From Hyaloraphidium curvatum (lineage: Eukaryota; Monoblepharomycota; Hyaloraphidiomycetes; Hyaloraphidiales; Hyaloraphidiaceae): a stretch of DNA of 64,000 bases. The translations under genes and the position numbers were made by a program. Numbering within the stretch: the stretch's first letter is position 1; the number at the start of each line of letters is the position of its first letter. The stretch is from contig JAIVFI010000015.1 of assembly GCA_025558095.1 (NCBI GenBank), forward strand, positions 434,001 through 498,000. The letters run 5' to 3'. Positions 37,810-48,688 of this stretch are shown one piece after another. The notes beneath the pieces are model-generated. The model did not search any database and had not been told where the DNA came from. It saw nothing but the letters and a program-made list of their open reading frames with translations.

Positions 37810-40800
37810 ATGGCGGCCGGGGCATTGACCTCTGCCGGTGCGATTCGCTCCATCGCACACGCGCTTTAGGGCCAATGCTGACCTGCGGGGTGATCTGCCT
37901 CAGCCGGCATCATCTCGCTCCTGGACGAGCCCGAGGACGAGCTGAAGGTCTACGCCCTCCAGAAGCTGAACGCGGTCGTCGACCAGTTTTGGGCGGAAAT
38001 CGCGGACGCCGTCTCCAAGATGTGGGTGCTCGCCGATGCCGAGACGCGTCGCGGCGCGCTGAACAGAGCTCACTTTGGCTCGGACGCGTACCCGTCGGAT
38101 CTCTGACCTTCCAGCGAGGCTCTGTACGAGGATGAGAAGTTCGAGGCGCGCGAGCTGGCGGCGCTGGTGGCGTCCAAGGTTCGCGGACCGCCTGCGGGTT
38201 GCACGGTCCCGGCTCCATTGACGCCGCGTTGGGACAGGTCTTCTATCATCTGGGAGAGTTCGAGGATTCTTTGACATTTGCTCTCGGTGCGGGGAGGCTG
38301 TTTGACGCCTCGGACCGGAGCGAGTTCGTGGAGACCATCACCTGTTGGTTCCCTCGCCTTCGTCCTGCCGGGATGCTTAGACGTCCTGCCCGCCAGCGAA
38401 ATGCATCGACAAGTACATTACGCTGAGCACTCCGCAGGGTGACGAGGCTCCCAAGCCCATCGACCCGCGCCTCACGGACGTTGTCGAGCGGATGTTCCAG
38501 CGCTGTTTCGACGACGGCGAGTACCGGCAGGTGGGCTCAACACCGCAGCACTGCGAGGCATTCGGATTTAACGGTCGGATCTGCTGTCAAAAGGCGATTG
38601 GAATCGCGCTGGAGTCGCGCAGGCTGGATGTAATCAGCAAAGCGGTGAAGCAGGGCAGCTTCAAGGAGCTTCTCCCTTATGTGCTCGAGTCTAGCATGAC
38701 TCTTGTGCAGAACCTGGAGTTCAGGAACAAGGCGGGTCACGGCGACAGTCGTCTTGGTTGTGTCTGACTTCTCCCATCCGACAGGTTCTCGGACTGCTGG
38801 TCAAGCTCTACCAGGAGCTGCCGGAACCGGACTACATTGCCATCGCTCAGTGCCTCGTTTACTTGAACGACCCAGCGGCGTGTGCGGACATGCTGGTGTC
38901 CCTTGTGCGCGAGAACACCCAGGTCTCGCTGCTCACGGCGTACCAGATCGCTTTCGATCTGGAAGACACCGCCACCCAGGACTTTCTGCAGAAGGTCCTC
39001 GGAGGGCTCCCGGCTGGGCCTGCGGAGGCTCTCCCTGCGGCAGCCGCCAGCTCCTCGGCTGCCGCTGCCGGTGATGCTATGGAGACGGACGAGAAGCCGG
39101 CGGCCTCGGCGTCCGCCGGTGCCGAAGGCGACGGATTTGCCGACCAGTTCGGCAAGATTCGCACCATTCTCTCTGGCGATCTTTCCATCAAGCTCTACCT
39201 GGAGTTCCTTTTCCGCAAGAACAAGACCGACATGCTGATTCTCAAGACGACCAAGGTTCGTTCTCGCTTGCGACCCTCCTAGTTCGGTGCTCACGTCCGC
39301 CCTAGAACGCTCTCGAGTCCCGCAGCTCGATGTACCACTCGGCCGTCACTTTCGCCAACGCTTTCATGAATGCCGGCACTACCAGCGACGAGTTTCTCCG
39401 CCAGAACCTCGAGTGGCTGTCGCGCGCAACGAACTGGTCCAAGTTCAGCGCGACCGCCGCCCTCGGTGTCCTCCACAAGGGCCACATTTCTCAAGGCCAG
39501 GCGCTCCTTGCGCCGTACCTTCCCCAGGACGGCGTGTCGAGCAGCCAGTACTCGGAGGGTGGCGCTCTTTTCGCCCTTGGGCTCATCTTTGCCAACCACG
39601 GGGCGGGAATCGTTGGATACCTCAGCAACGCCTTGAAGAACACGCAAAGCGAGGTTATCCAGCACGGAGCCTGCCTTGGAATCGGTGTCGCAGGGATGGC
39701 AACGGCCAACGACGGTCGGTTTCGAGCAATGGCTCGCCCTCGCTGCCACTCATTTTCCCTGCAGACCTCTACGAACAGCTCAAGACCGTGCTCTTCAGCG
39801 ACAGTGCCGTCGCCGGCGAAGCGGCTGGTTACGCTCTCGGCCTCGTGATGCTCGGCACCGCGTCCCAGAAAGCCCTGGACGAGATGCTGCAGTACGCCCA
39901 CGAGACGCAGCACGAAAAGATCATCCGCGGTCTCGCGGTCGGCATGTCCCTCATCATGTACGGCAAGGAGGAGGAGGCCGATACGCTGATTGAGCAGCTT
40001 TGCACGGACAAGGTGGGCCACGCGCTCCACAGGCGGTTCGAGTGCTTATCCGGCTTGCGCAGGATCATATCCTTCGCTACGGTGGGATCTTCACCGTCGC
40101 CATGGCGTACGCGGGGACAGGAAACAACAAGGCCATCCGTCGCCTGCTCCACGTCGCCGTCAGCGACGTCAACGACGATGTCAGGAGGGCGGCCGTCATG
40201 TCTCTTGGTTTCGTGCTGTTCCGGACGCCGAAGCAGGTTCCGCGCGTCGTGCAGCTTCTTGCGGAGTCGTACAACCCGCACGTCCGCTACGGCGCCACCA
40301 TGGCGCTCGCGTTCTCGTGCGCCGGCAGCGGCTCTCCCGTGGGTTGGATTGTGCCACATCTTGGCGACCTTTCTGACCCTGCTCCCGGAAACAGGAGGCG
40401 CTGGAGCTCATCGAGCCCATGATCAAGGACCCCGTCGACTACGTGCGGCAGGGCGCCCTGATTGCCATGGGCATGGTGCTCATGCAGCACAACGAGTCCA
40501 TGAGCTCCAAGGTGGCGTCTACCCGGAAGCTGTACGAGAAGATCATCGGGGACAAGCACGAGGACTCGATGTCCAAGTTCGGCGCCACGCTCGGCCAGGG
40601 AATCATCGACGCGGGCGGGCGGAACGTGACCGTGTCGCTCGCGACCCGCTCGGGCCTGCCGAACATGAGCGCCATCGTCGGCGCCGTCATGTTCTCCCAG
40701 TTCTGGTACTGGTTCCCCCTCAGCCTCTTCCTCAGCCTTTCCTTCACCCCCACGGCGTTCATCGGGCTGAACGTCGACCTCAAGATCCCGCAAATGGAGA

Positions 40801-41518
40801 TCGTGTCCAACACCAAGCCGTCGATGTACGCGTACCCGAGCCCGACCAAGCCGCCGACGGTGGAGAAGGTGGAGAAGATCGCCACCGCGGTGCTCTCGAC
40901 CACCGCCAAGGCGAAGCAGCGTGCAAAGAAGTCGGAGAAGGAGAAGGAGGACAAGGGCGACGCGATGGACACGGACGAGAAGAAGCCCGACGTCGACATG
41001 GACGAAAAGAAGCCCGAGGGTGCCGGGGACAAAGCCGACGAGGGGAAGGACGAGGGGAAGGAGGAAGGCAAGGACGAAAAGGAGGAGGGCGAGGCGTCCG
41101 AGGGCAAGAAGAAGGAGAAGGAGCCCAACTTCGAGATCATCCCCAACGTGTCGCGGTTACTTCGGCAGCAGCTGGAGCACGTCACCTTCAAGGAGGACTC
41201 GCGATACGTGCCGGTGAAGAAGGTGGTATGCGTTGCCGGACGTGCAGGCATGCTCTGACCCGGTCCTGTTGCAGCCCTTTGCTGGTGGGATCACCATGCT
41301 GCTGGATCGGCAGAAGGGCGAGCCGGAGGACTTGATGGAGTTCTCGACCCTTGGTAGGTCACTTAGCGCCGACGTGGGCCGTCTGTGCTTGACAAATCCC
41401 TCCAGCACAACCGGTCCCTGCTGCGGCAGCTGCGGCGACGGAAGAAAAGAAGGAGGAGGAGGAAGATCTGCCGGAACCCGCACCCCCGGAGCCTTTCGAG
41501 TACCCCTTCACTGACTGA
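37810..41518 (+). CDS. RPN2: 26S proteasome regulatory subunit RPN2/PSMD1
   Basis: Exons 37810-37837, 37904-38021, 38115-38178, 38238-38343, 38397-38530, 38594-38731, 38785-39255, 39306-39714, 39765-40012, 40063-40338, 40395-41222, 41275-41353, 41406-41518; about 1003 aa. N-terminal rod: '[18 protein letters not shown]', '[19 protein letters not shown]'. The toroid of PC repeats includes 'ALGVLHKGH', '[14 protein letters not shown]', '[10 protein letters not shown]' and '[15 protein letters not shown]'. Then '[20 protein letters not shown]', a Lys/Glu-rich insert, and the C-terminal tail '[11 protein letters not shown]', which in RPN2 docks the ubiquitin receptor Rpn13. Intron 6 appears to be GC-AG (donor at 38732). 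Confidence 0.96.
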
Positions 41519-41666
41519 TGTAGATCGGCCCATATACCCGCCTCTGCTTCTTCGATTTCGCGTGCACGAGGTACAGCCAATTGATCGGTCACTTCGTCGT
41601 CAGCCTCTGCTTCTCCTAGAGCGAGGTCCAATTGGGACGGTTGCGATCACTTCGTCTTCCGAAGAC

Positions 41667-42839
41667 ATGGATCCCCTCTTTCATCCGACCCGCGAGGGTT
41701 CCCGCGGCGGCCGCGACCAGTTCAACTGGGACGCGGTCAAGGACGACAAATACCGCGAGAACTACCTCGGCCACTCGCTCCTGGCCCCCGTCGGACGATG
41801 GCAGAAGAACCGCGACCTGACGTGGTACGCCAAGGACGGCGCGGCCGCGGGCGGCAAGACCGCCGCGGAACTGGAGGCGGAGGAGCTGGAGCGGATAAAG
41901 CTGCAGGAGGCGGAGCTGCTGGCCGAGGCGCTGTGGGTTGCGCCGTTGCTGCGCGGGGACGCGTCCTGACGGTGCGGGACAGGGGGTACAAGGGGCCAAA
42001 GAAGCACCTGGCGCCTCCGTCGGTGTCGACGGCGGAGCTCAAGCATGCGATCAAGAAGGAGCAGGAGGGTAACGAGGAGACGGCGTCGCCGCTGACGGCC
42101 GAGGACGCCAAGGGGCTGGGGTTCGGAAAGTGGGTCTCGGCACTCCGCGGGAACCGGGACCGCGTGAATTGAAGTGTTCGGCTTTTGCAGGAGGGGAAGC
42201 ATGATGGAAGCGCCGACCGCCGAGCGCCTGGAAGGCACGGGCAACCTGGACGCGTTCACGGCGCAGGCGCTAGTCAGAAGCACGGCGGCTGCCGCCCCTG
42301 CCGCCGCGATGCCGGCCTCCGTCCGGCAAGCAGACGGCAAAGGTGCCGCGGACGAGGCCGAGAGGAAGCGTTTGAAGCGCCTGGAGAAGGAGGAGCGGAG
42401 GCGACGGAAGAAGGAGAAGAAGGAGGCGAGAAGGCGGGCAAAGGAGGTTTCGCGGAGGGACGGGGGCGACAGCAGGGACCGCAGACGGCCCTCGCCTTCC
42501 GACTCGTCGTCTTCCGAGGACGACGGCGGGCGGCGGCGGAGATCGCCGAGCCGGGAGCGGGACGGCCGCGGCGATCGGCCCAGACACGACGGGGACAAGA
42601 GGCCGGCGCGCTCGCCGAGCCCGCCGCGGAGGACGCACGGAGATGGCAGGCGGAGGGACGATAGCCGCGACAGGCGGCCGTCGCCCAGGAGGCCTTCCCC
42701 CAGGCGGGCGAGGTCTCGTTCCCGCTCCCCGCCGAGGCAGGCTCCCCGCCGGCGGAGCTATTCCCGGGACAGGGATCGATACCGCGGCGACGAGGGACGA
42801 TACCGGGACCACGGCGATCGCGATCGCGAGAGGCGGTAG
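41667..42839 (+). CDS. MMTAG2-like (multiple myeloma tumour-associated protein 2) nuclear protein with RS-rich tail
   Basis: Exons 41667-41932, 41983-42129, 42191-42839; 353 aa. The N-terminal conserved box ('[19 protein letters not shown]', '[18 protein letters not shown]', 'LTWYAK', then 'ALGYKGPKK') defines the MMtag family. The second half is a Lys/Arg/Glu helix and then a long Arg/Ser/Asp-rich tail with many SP, RS and RD repeats, resembling splicing regulators. The biochemical role of the family is poorly known; nuclear RNA-related function is inferred from the RS tail. Its stop lies 14 bp from the IWR1 stop on the opposite strand. Confidence 0.85.
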
Positions 42840-42853
42840 GGCGCATGTAGTGG

Positions 42854-44068
42854 TCAATACTCGTCGCCCGAATCCGTCCGCGTGCTGTACGCGTCCGACG
42901 ACCCGCTTCCGCTCTGCCACGGGTCCCTGTACCCTCCCGCCGCATTCTCCTCGTCCCCTTCGTCCTCGTCCGGGTAGTCGTGGGTATAGTACTCCTCCGC
43001 TGCCGGATCTCAAATGAGGATCACGACCCGTGGGTGCGGGAGTCCACCCACCGTTCGAGTCCTCCTCGTCCACGGAATCGTCGTCCTCCTCCTCCGCGAT
43101 GAGCTTGTCCAGCTCGTCCTCGTCCATCATCACCAGCTCCCCCGCCGAGAGGTCCTGCCGCAAGCGGGTGAGGAACCCGGCCGGCTCGGGCGAGTCCGCC
43201 GCGCCGTCGCCTTCCGGGCCCTCTACCGCGTCATGCGCGGGCATGTCCCCGTCGGCGACCATGTACAGGTCGTAGACAAAGTCATCGTCCGGGTTGGCAA
43301 CCCGCGGCAACCAGGGCGCTGGCGATGCCGGGGTTGAAGCGGGTTCCGGGTCGGGTCCCAGGTCGCCGCCGGTCATCCTCAGGTACTCCCTGAGCATGGG
43401 CATCAGCGCCGCCATCCGCGCCTCGGCCTCGGCGTCGTCTGACGCTGCTGCTGTCCGGGCTTTAAGTGGGGGCGGCGCCCCCGGCCTGTTCCGTGTCCGC
43501 CTGGTCCGCCTCGAGGCCGATACTCGGATCGCCTCCTCCTCCGCGAGCGCTTCGTAGAGCTCGTAGTCCGCAGCCGACGCCGGGCCGTCCCCGGTGCCCT
43601 GCGATCGGTTGACCGACACGACGCGGAAGCGGGTCGAGCGCGAGCGCCGCTCGTAGCCCCGCACGCGCTCCTCGCGGGCCTCGGCGAACTTGCTGATGTT
43701 GCCGGGCACCCCGTCGTCCTCCGGGCCGGCGAAAAAGTCGGCGACGGCGGGCGTGCCGGCGGCGATGCGTGCGCGGATCAGTCGTTCGAGGTCGGCTGCC
43801 GCGTGGCGCGCGGGCAGCGCCGCGTGGGCGAGCGCAAACACGAGCGACGCGGGGGCGGCGGCGGGCGTGGCATTGGACGCGTTGGAGTCGTCCAGCGGCG
43901 CGTCGTCGGCGCCCTTTGTGCGCTTGCGATCGACGACTGCGGGACGCGTCAGGGCGGTCTCGCCAGTCGGAGGGGCGCAATCCCACTGAGCACGTCGAGC
44001 GGCTCGTCATCGCGCTTCCGCTTGACGCGCAGGAACGTCGCCGAGGCGGACGACGACGCGTTGGCCAT
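42854..44068 (-). CDS. IWR1: IWR1, RNA polymerase II nuclear-import factor (SLC7A6OS family)
   Basis: Exons 44068-43987, 43936-43052, 42999-42854; 370 aa. The N-terminus 'FLRVKRKRDDEPLDVLIV' is the family NLS-like entry. The middle holds 'NISKFAEAREERVRGYERRS', 'RFRVVSVNRS' and 'YELYEALAEEEA'. The C-terminus is the Iwr1 acidic core: 'DLYMVADGDM', 'EEDDDSVDEEDSNAEEYY' then 'THDYPDEDEGDEEN'. In yeast, Iwr1 binds assembled Pol II and uses importin alpha. A stop-free ~64-nt GT...AG stretch (about 43518-43455) could not be removed in frame, so it is kept as coding. Confidence 0.88.
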
Positions 44069-44137
44069 CCCGCTCCTCTCTTGAGTTGTTTGTTTGGGCA
44101 GCCATCCATCACTCGCCACGGAGCCAACGTACAGACT

Positions 44138-44235
44138 GTCTCCCGCAAGGCACTTTGGCTCGACGGCGTACGTCGTCGCCAAGTGAACGTCTACTGAAGT
44201 GTCTCCCGCGGCCAATCTACTTTGGCTGGACGGCG
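44138..44235. repeat. Imperfect ~33-bp direct repeat, 62 bp apart, in the IWR1/CoA-transferase promoter
   Basis: 44138-44169 and 44200-44235 both begin GTCTCCCGC and end with ACTTTGGCT-(C/G)GACGGCGT; the second copy carries a 4-bp insertion and a GGCCAAT box. Both copies lie within the 182 bp separating the two divergent start codons. Confidence 0.7.
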
Positions 44236-44250
44236 TCCCGAGCAATCGCG

Positions 44251-46380
44251 ATGGACACGCACAAAGGCACGCGCGACGCCGCGCTCCGCATCCTGGGCGA
44301 GCTCGGCTTCGGCAGGTTCACGGGCGGCCCGACACCCGAGCAGACCCGGGAGCTCGTCGACTCGGCGACCCTCACGGGATCAACGGCGCCGTTCATGCCG
44401 TCGCCGTGGAAGTGCTCCGAGATCCATGCGGGGGGCCAGCTGGCGCTCGCCGTCGTGTGCGCGTGGCTGGAAGGTCTGCGCGGCCGGGAATGCAAGGTCG
44501 AGCTGGACGTAATCCACGCTGGGTGGGTCGCATGGGGCCAGCTCGCGATCGAGTGGGAGGTGGAAGGAGGCGGCATGTGGCTCGAGAACTCGGCGCTGTT
44601 CAACAAGAAGGCTGCCGAGCAGACGGCAAAGGGGGAGGCCGTGGACGCCGCTGCAACGACGCCTCCCACTACCCCCGGGGATGCCGCCGACCCTCCCCTC
44701 GCGGACCCGCCTGCGGACACCCTTCCCGGCTCGCCCATCTACGCCAACGCTCGTGCCCTCCTCTCGGACGTGTTCCTGACCCGCGACTCGCGCCACATCT
44801 TCTTCTTCGTCATGTCGTGGGATCCGCCGCAGAAGCTGCTCACCGCCATCGGCTGTCCCCCGGACGAGATCCGCCGCCTCGTACGCCTGTCGCTGGCGTC
44901 CGCCGACACGCACCCGAAAACCTGGGAAGCGTACCACAAGGAGTTTTCCGACACCGTCACCGCCCGCCTCAAGGAGAACGCCGCCTTCGACCTCGAGCGG
45001 CGCTCCCTCAACTCGGGCATCATCGCCATCGTCATGCGCACCCGGGAAGAGTTCTCGCGCGACCCGCACGGCATGGTGCTGGAGCAGCTCCCGCGGTACA
45101 TGTGCGAGCGCCACGCCGCCGTCCGCGGACCGCGCACGCTCGACGAGTGGGCCGCGTTCCGGTCCGGCAGGCTTGACGAGGACGCCCCGTCGGAGCTCTG
45201 GCCGGCCTCGGGGTGGCCCTCCTTCGCGCCGTCGCCCCGCCGCGGCACCCTGTACGGAGTCAAGGTGCTCGCCTTTACCCGCATCGTCGCCGGACCGATC
45301 GCGGGTTTGCAGCTCGCGCAGCTCGGCGCCGACGTGCTGCGCGTCTCGGCCCCGGGGTGGTTCGACTTTCCGCACCACGAGCTTGGGATCAACTTTGGCA
45401 TGCGCAGCACGACGCTGGACGTCAAGTCCCCCGCTGGTCGGGCACAGGTAATCAAGCTGGTCATGGAAGCCGACGTGATCCTGTGCAACCTCCTCCCCGG
45501 GACGCTCGACAAGATGGGCCTCGGGTTCCGGGACGTCCTCGGGATGGTCAAGAACAGGGGCAAGGGCATCGTCTACGTGGAATCATCCACCTTTGGCCCA
45601 CTCGGGCCCATGTCGCATTTCCAGGGGATGGAAACCATCGGACAGCTCTTTTCCGGGCTCGCGCACGAGCATACCAAGTTTCAGCCGTTCAAGGGCCCGC
45701 CCCAACCCACCGGACCGCCGCTGATGCTATGCGATGTCGGCACAGGAATAGGAATAGCCGCGGGCGCAATGGTCGGGCTCGCGAGGAGGGCGGTGCAGGG
45801 TGGCAGCTACCTCGTCCGCGGCTCGCTGGTGCAGACGGGCCTGATGGTCCAGGACCTTGGCAAGTACCCCGACGATGCGGCGGTGCGCAGGCTGTGGGAC
45901 GGGTACCCGCCGATCGAGGAGGTGCCGTGGCTCGTGGTCGAGATACCGCGGTACGCGAGGGAGATTGGGGCGCCGGGGTCGCGGTGGGAGAGCGGGAACT
46001 GGATGCGGACGGTGGACAATCCCCATGGTGAGTTGCGCTATGCGACGCCACGTGGACGTGCTGACGGCTCCGGCCTTTGCCTTGCGCCTCCAGGCGGCTC
46101 TGTCGTCCACCTGATCCCGCCGATTAAGCTCTCCGTGCACTCGGGCATCAACCACATCCGCTTCGTCTCGCGGCCGCTGCACTACGACGCCCACGCCGGG
46201 TTCCTCTTCGACCACAGTGACGGAGAGGGCGTCGGCGAGGAGGTGTTTGATCTGGTCGCAGTGGAGGGGGCCGAGCGGACGTGGAGGTGCCTCGGAAGGG
46301 AGGAGGTGGAGGCGAAGATCGCGAGGCGGGCGAGGGAGCGCGAAATGGGGGAGGGGAGGACCCAACGTTCGAGTTTGTAG
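44251..46380 (+). CDS. Class III CoA-transferase (CaiB/BaiF family), two-part protein
   Basis: Exons 44251-46027 and 46094-46380; 687 aa. Residues ~330-600 are the recognisable CaiB/BaiF domain: 'GVKVLAFTRIVAGPIAGLQL', 'AQLGADVLRV', 'LDVKSPAGRA', 'ADVILCNLLPGTLDKMGLG', 'GIVYVESSTFGP'. The family catalytic Asp is probably Asp-495 in 'CDVGTGIG', aligning with the GDSNTG motif of formyl-CoA transferase. The N-terminal ~320 residues look like a degenerate second copy of the fold ('LALAVVCAWLEGLRG'), as seen in long fungal members. CoA donor and acceptor cannot be inferred. Expression may involve the direct repeats upstream. Confidence 0.85.
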   Translation: MDTHKGTRDAALRILGELGFGRFTGGPTPEQTRELVDSATLTGSTAPFMPSPWKCSEIHAGGQLALAVVCAWLEGLRGRECKVELDVIHAGWVAWGQLAIEWEVEGGGMWLENSALFNKKAAEQTAKGEAVDAAATTPPTTPGDAADPPLADPPADTLPGSPIYANARALLSDVFLTRDSRHIFFFVMSWDPPQKLLTAIGCPPDEIRRLVRLSLASADTHPKTWEAYHKEFSDTVTARLKENAAFDLERRSLNSGIIAIVMRTREEFSRDPHGMVLEQLPRYMCERHAAVRGPRTLDEWAAFRSGRLDEDAPSELWPASGWPSFAPSPRRGTLYGVKVLAFTRIVAGPIAGLQLAQLGADVLRVSAPGWFDFPHHELGINFGMRSTTLDVKSPAGRAQVIKLVMEADVILCNLLPGTLDKMGLGFRDVLGMVKNRGKGIVYVESSTFGPLGPMSHFQGMETIGQLFSGLAHEHTKFQPFKGPPQPTGPPLMLCDVGTGIGIAAGAMVGLARRAVQGGSYLVRGSLVQTGLMVQDLGKYPDDAAVRRLWDGYPPIEEVPWLVVEIPRYAREIGAPGSRWESGNWMRTVDNPHGELRYATPRGRADGSGLCLAPPGGSVVHLIPPIKLSVHSGINHIRFVSRPLHYDAHAGFLFDHSDGEGVGEEVFDLVAVEGAERTWRCLGREEVEAKIARRAREREMGEGRTQRSSL

Positions 46381-46537
46381 GATGCGGTTCGAGCTTTCCC
46401 TCCATTTGGGGTCCTCAATTCATTTCAACGAAAGCACATTCCCGTCCACGCATCCGATCAATACAGGGCTTCAACCCGCCCGGATGCGCATCGACCTTGC
46501 CGTAAGAATGCTCGCTAACCCGTGCGCATTGCACAAG

Positions 46538-48270
46538 CTAGTCGAGGTCGTCCCAATTCTCCTCGTCAGGAGACGTCTCCACCCTTCGCTTGTTCCTCGC
46601 CGACGCGTCGGGCTTGCGGTCGAACGGCTCCACCGTCTTGCCCAAGAGCGTGGCAAAGGTGCCGAGGGCCTGCGCTAACTTGGCCTTAACATGCGGGTCC
46701 TCTGCTGAGGCGCGGCCGTCTTGGTCTGTCGAGGAGGCGCCGACCGTGTCACTTGCTGCTCCCAACTTTAGTGCGGCAGCGCCTTCGGCTATGCACTTGA
46801 GGCAATCTGCAGGGTCGTGCACCCAGTCAAAAGTCCGATGGAGATGCTGAAGAAGGCGCAAGCCTCACAGTCAATTTTCAGTGCAAGAAGCGTCCACGCC
46901 TTCTTTCCGCACTTCTTGCAAATGAAATAGGACCTCAAGTTGCTCGGGATCATGTTTCCGATCTCCTCCATCTGCTCCACGCTGTACATGGAGCCCGGTG
47001 CCGACAGCACAGCTTCCGCCGCGAAATCCGTGATGTCGACGGGCTTCTCGCGCGTGATGAGTCCGCCACTGGTCAGGAGGAGGCCCTCAAAGGTCGTTTC
47101 GATCGCCTTGCCGACAGGCGTGTCGACCACGCCGCATGGATCTTCCAGCACCATTGTGGTCAGCCTCTTGAGGACTTCTGCTTCCCGCTGAATGATCTGT
47201 TCCGATGTAGGCTGGGGAAGCGAGACCACGTTCCTCGCCTCGCAATACTCCGGCGTCGAGGAAACGTACGACGACGACGCAGGAAACATTGGAGTAGACC
47301 CCTGGCTTCCGGGTTCGGCCCAGGCGTCGAGGTCATCCGTGGGTCGGCCACCGGATCCAAAGCCGCCGAAAGCGGTGGAAACTGCCTGATCGGGAACGAC
47401 CACGTCGTTCTCGTCGCCTGCGGAATGATGCAGCAAAGGCTCCTCTGTCTGCTTGCCCTTCACGGAGCGTTGAGGCTTCGCCCGCTTCTTGCCCGGTTTG
47501 CCGACCTGCTGCCCGCTCTTGTCCATGGCAGGCGGCGGCACCTGTTGGAGACTCCCCTGCTCCTTGTGGAAATCCGTGATGTGCCCCAGGTACGTTTTGT
47601 TCGTCACCAGGTGATCCTTCAGTTCAAACTCAACGTTTTCGTCGCACTCCAAGCAGGCCCATCGCTGCACTCCTTCTTCATCGCGGAAGCCAACGATCCG
47701 AGGATCTTTATTGTAGTGCAGATGGTCCGTGGGGATGGTTACCCGGATCGGAGACGCAGCGACGACGCGCCTGAGCTCCTCCAAATTTGATCGCTCCCAG
47801 TCCTTTCGCGCAGAGGTTTGCAGCCCCTTCAGGCTCTTAAACGAGTCCTTCCCCTTGCCTTTGATGAACTTTGTGGGTGCTTCCACGCACGTGCATCCCA
47901 GCAGCGGTACCCAAGGCCGCGAGGCCTCGGTTACCGGTTCCGGGGCGCCGGAGGAGGAGCTGGAGCCCGCGTTTTTGCCGGGGCCGGCCGCATCGGGATC
48001 GGGATAGTCCTGCCGTTGCATGCCGAGAAACACGTCACCGGAGGATGGGTGGACCAGTACCGCAAAGGCCGGCACGTCGTCGGGGGATTTCCCGCGCTTC
48101 CTAAGCTCTTCACGCATGAATGCCTCCGTATCAAACGGCTCGTCGGCTCCGGGTTCCTCGTAGGAATAGCCGGCGTCGTCTCCACAGTCGATCCGGTCTG
48201 GGTCCTCGCGGCCGTCCTCGTCCGCTGAAGCATCGTCCGAACCAAAATCCCCTGCAAAGTATTGGGACAT
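46538..48270 (-). CDS. Unrecognised protein with two Cys-pair (probable zinc) sites
   Basis: Exons 48270-46869 and 46806-46538; 556 aa. I do not recognise a family. Visible parts: an acidic N-terminus (MSQYFAGDFGSDD, residues 1-50), a helix 'FMREELRKRGKSPDDVP', a β-rich region ('WVPLLGCTCVEAPTKF'), a C2H2-like finger near residues 195-230 ('WACLECDENVEFEL', then two His), a Lys-rich and Ser-rich linker, a helical region ('EAEVLKRLTTMVLED'), and a C-terminal CxxC pair ('FICKKCGKKAW', then 'YCLKC') ending in acidic 'ENWDDLD'. The 62-nt intron is needed to rebuild the second Cys pair. Chromatin or RNA binding is plausible but unproven. Confidence 0.7.
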
Positions 48271-48507
48271 CCCTCGGTGAGCCCGTAGGAAGCGGTGGCG
48301 GCTTGGCGTTCGAGTTGAGCGGAACGATGGGCGGGCGGCCGGTGGGCGGCTGCCGGCCGGTGCCAGCAGCGAGCACCTCCAAAGCGTCTCCGAGTCTGGC
48401 CCGCAGGCGGCCCCAGCCGACCCTCCAAAATCCCTCGGACGCCTTTCCATTATGAAGACCTGCGAGATCGTCGGGATTCCGGGGCCCTTTCGCGCGATGG
48501 AGCTGTG

Positions 48508-48542
48508 GACCACCCCGGACCACCCCAGCGGGGATATATAAG
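48508..48542 (+). promoter_or_regulatory. TATA-box promoter with a duplicated GACCACCCC element
   Basis: TATATAAG sits at 48535-48542, preceded by two copies of GACCACCCC at 48508-48516 and 48518-48526, exactly 10 bp apart (one helical turn). It is the clearest TATA promoter in the window and points to the microprotein ATG at 48689. Confidence 0.7.
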
Positions 48543-48688
48543 CTCGGGCCCCGCCGGTACCCTCCCACACTTCCAGCACCAGCATCTTTGCCTCGGCATC
48601 TCTGCACTCTCTTCCGCCACTCGTAAGCCACGCCGCCACGCCCGGCTCGGTCTGCACCACTGATCTGGTTCCCAGACTCCTCATCAAG

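Noticed and set aside
39287-41335. 682-aa shifted frame within RPN2
   Set aside because: It crosses several RPN2 introns and encodes no conserved sequence; the spliced RPN2 frame explains the region.
46848-46868. Possible 22-nt mini-intron in the Cys-pair protein
   Set aside because: Removing it shifts into a stop; the 62-nt intron from 46868 to 46807 rebuilds YCLKC in frame.
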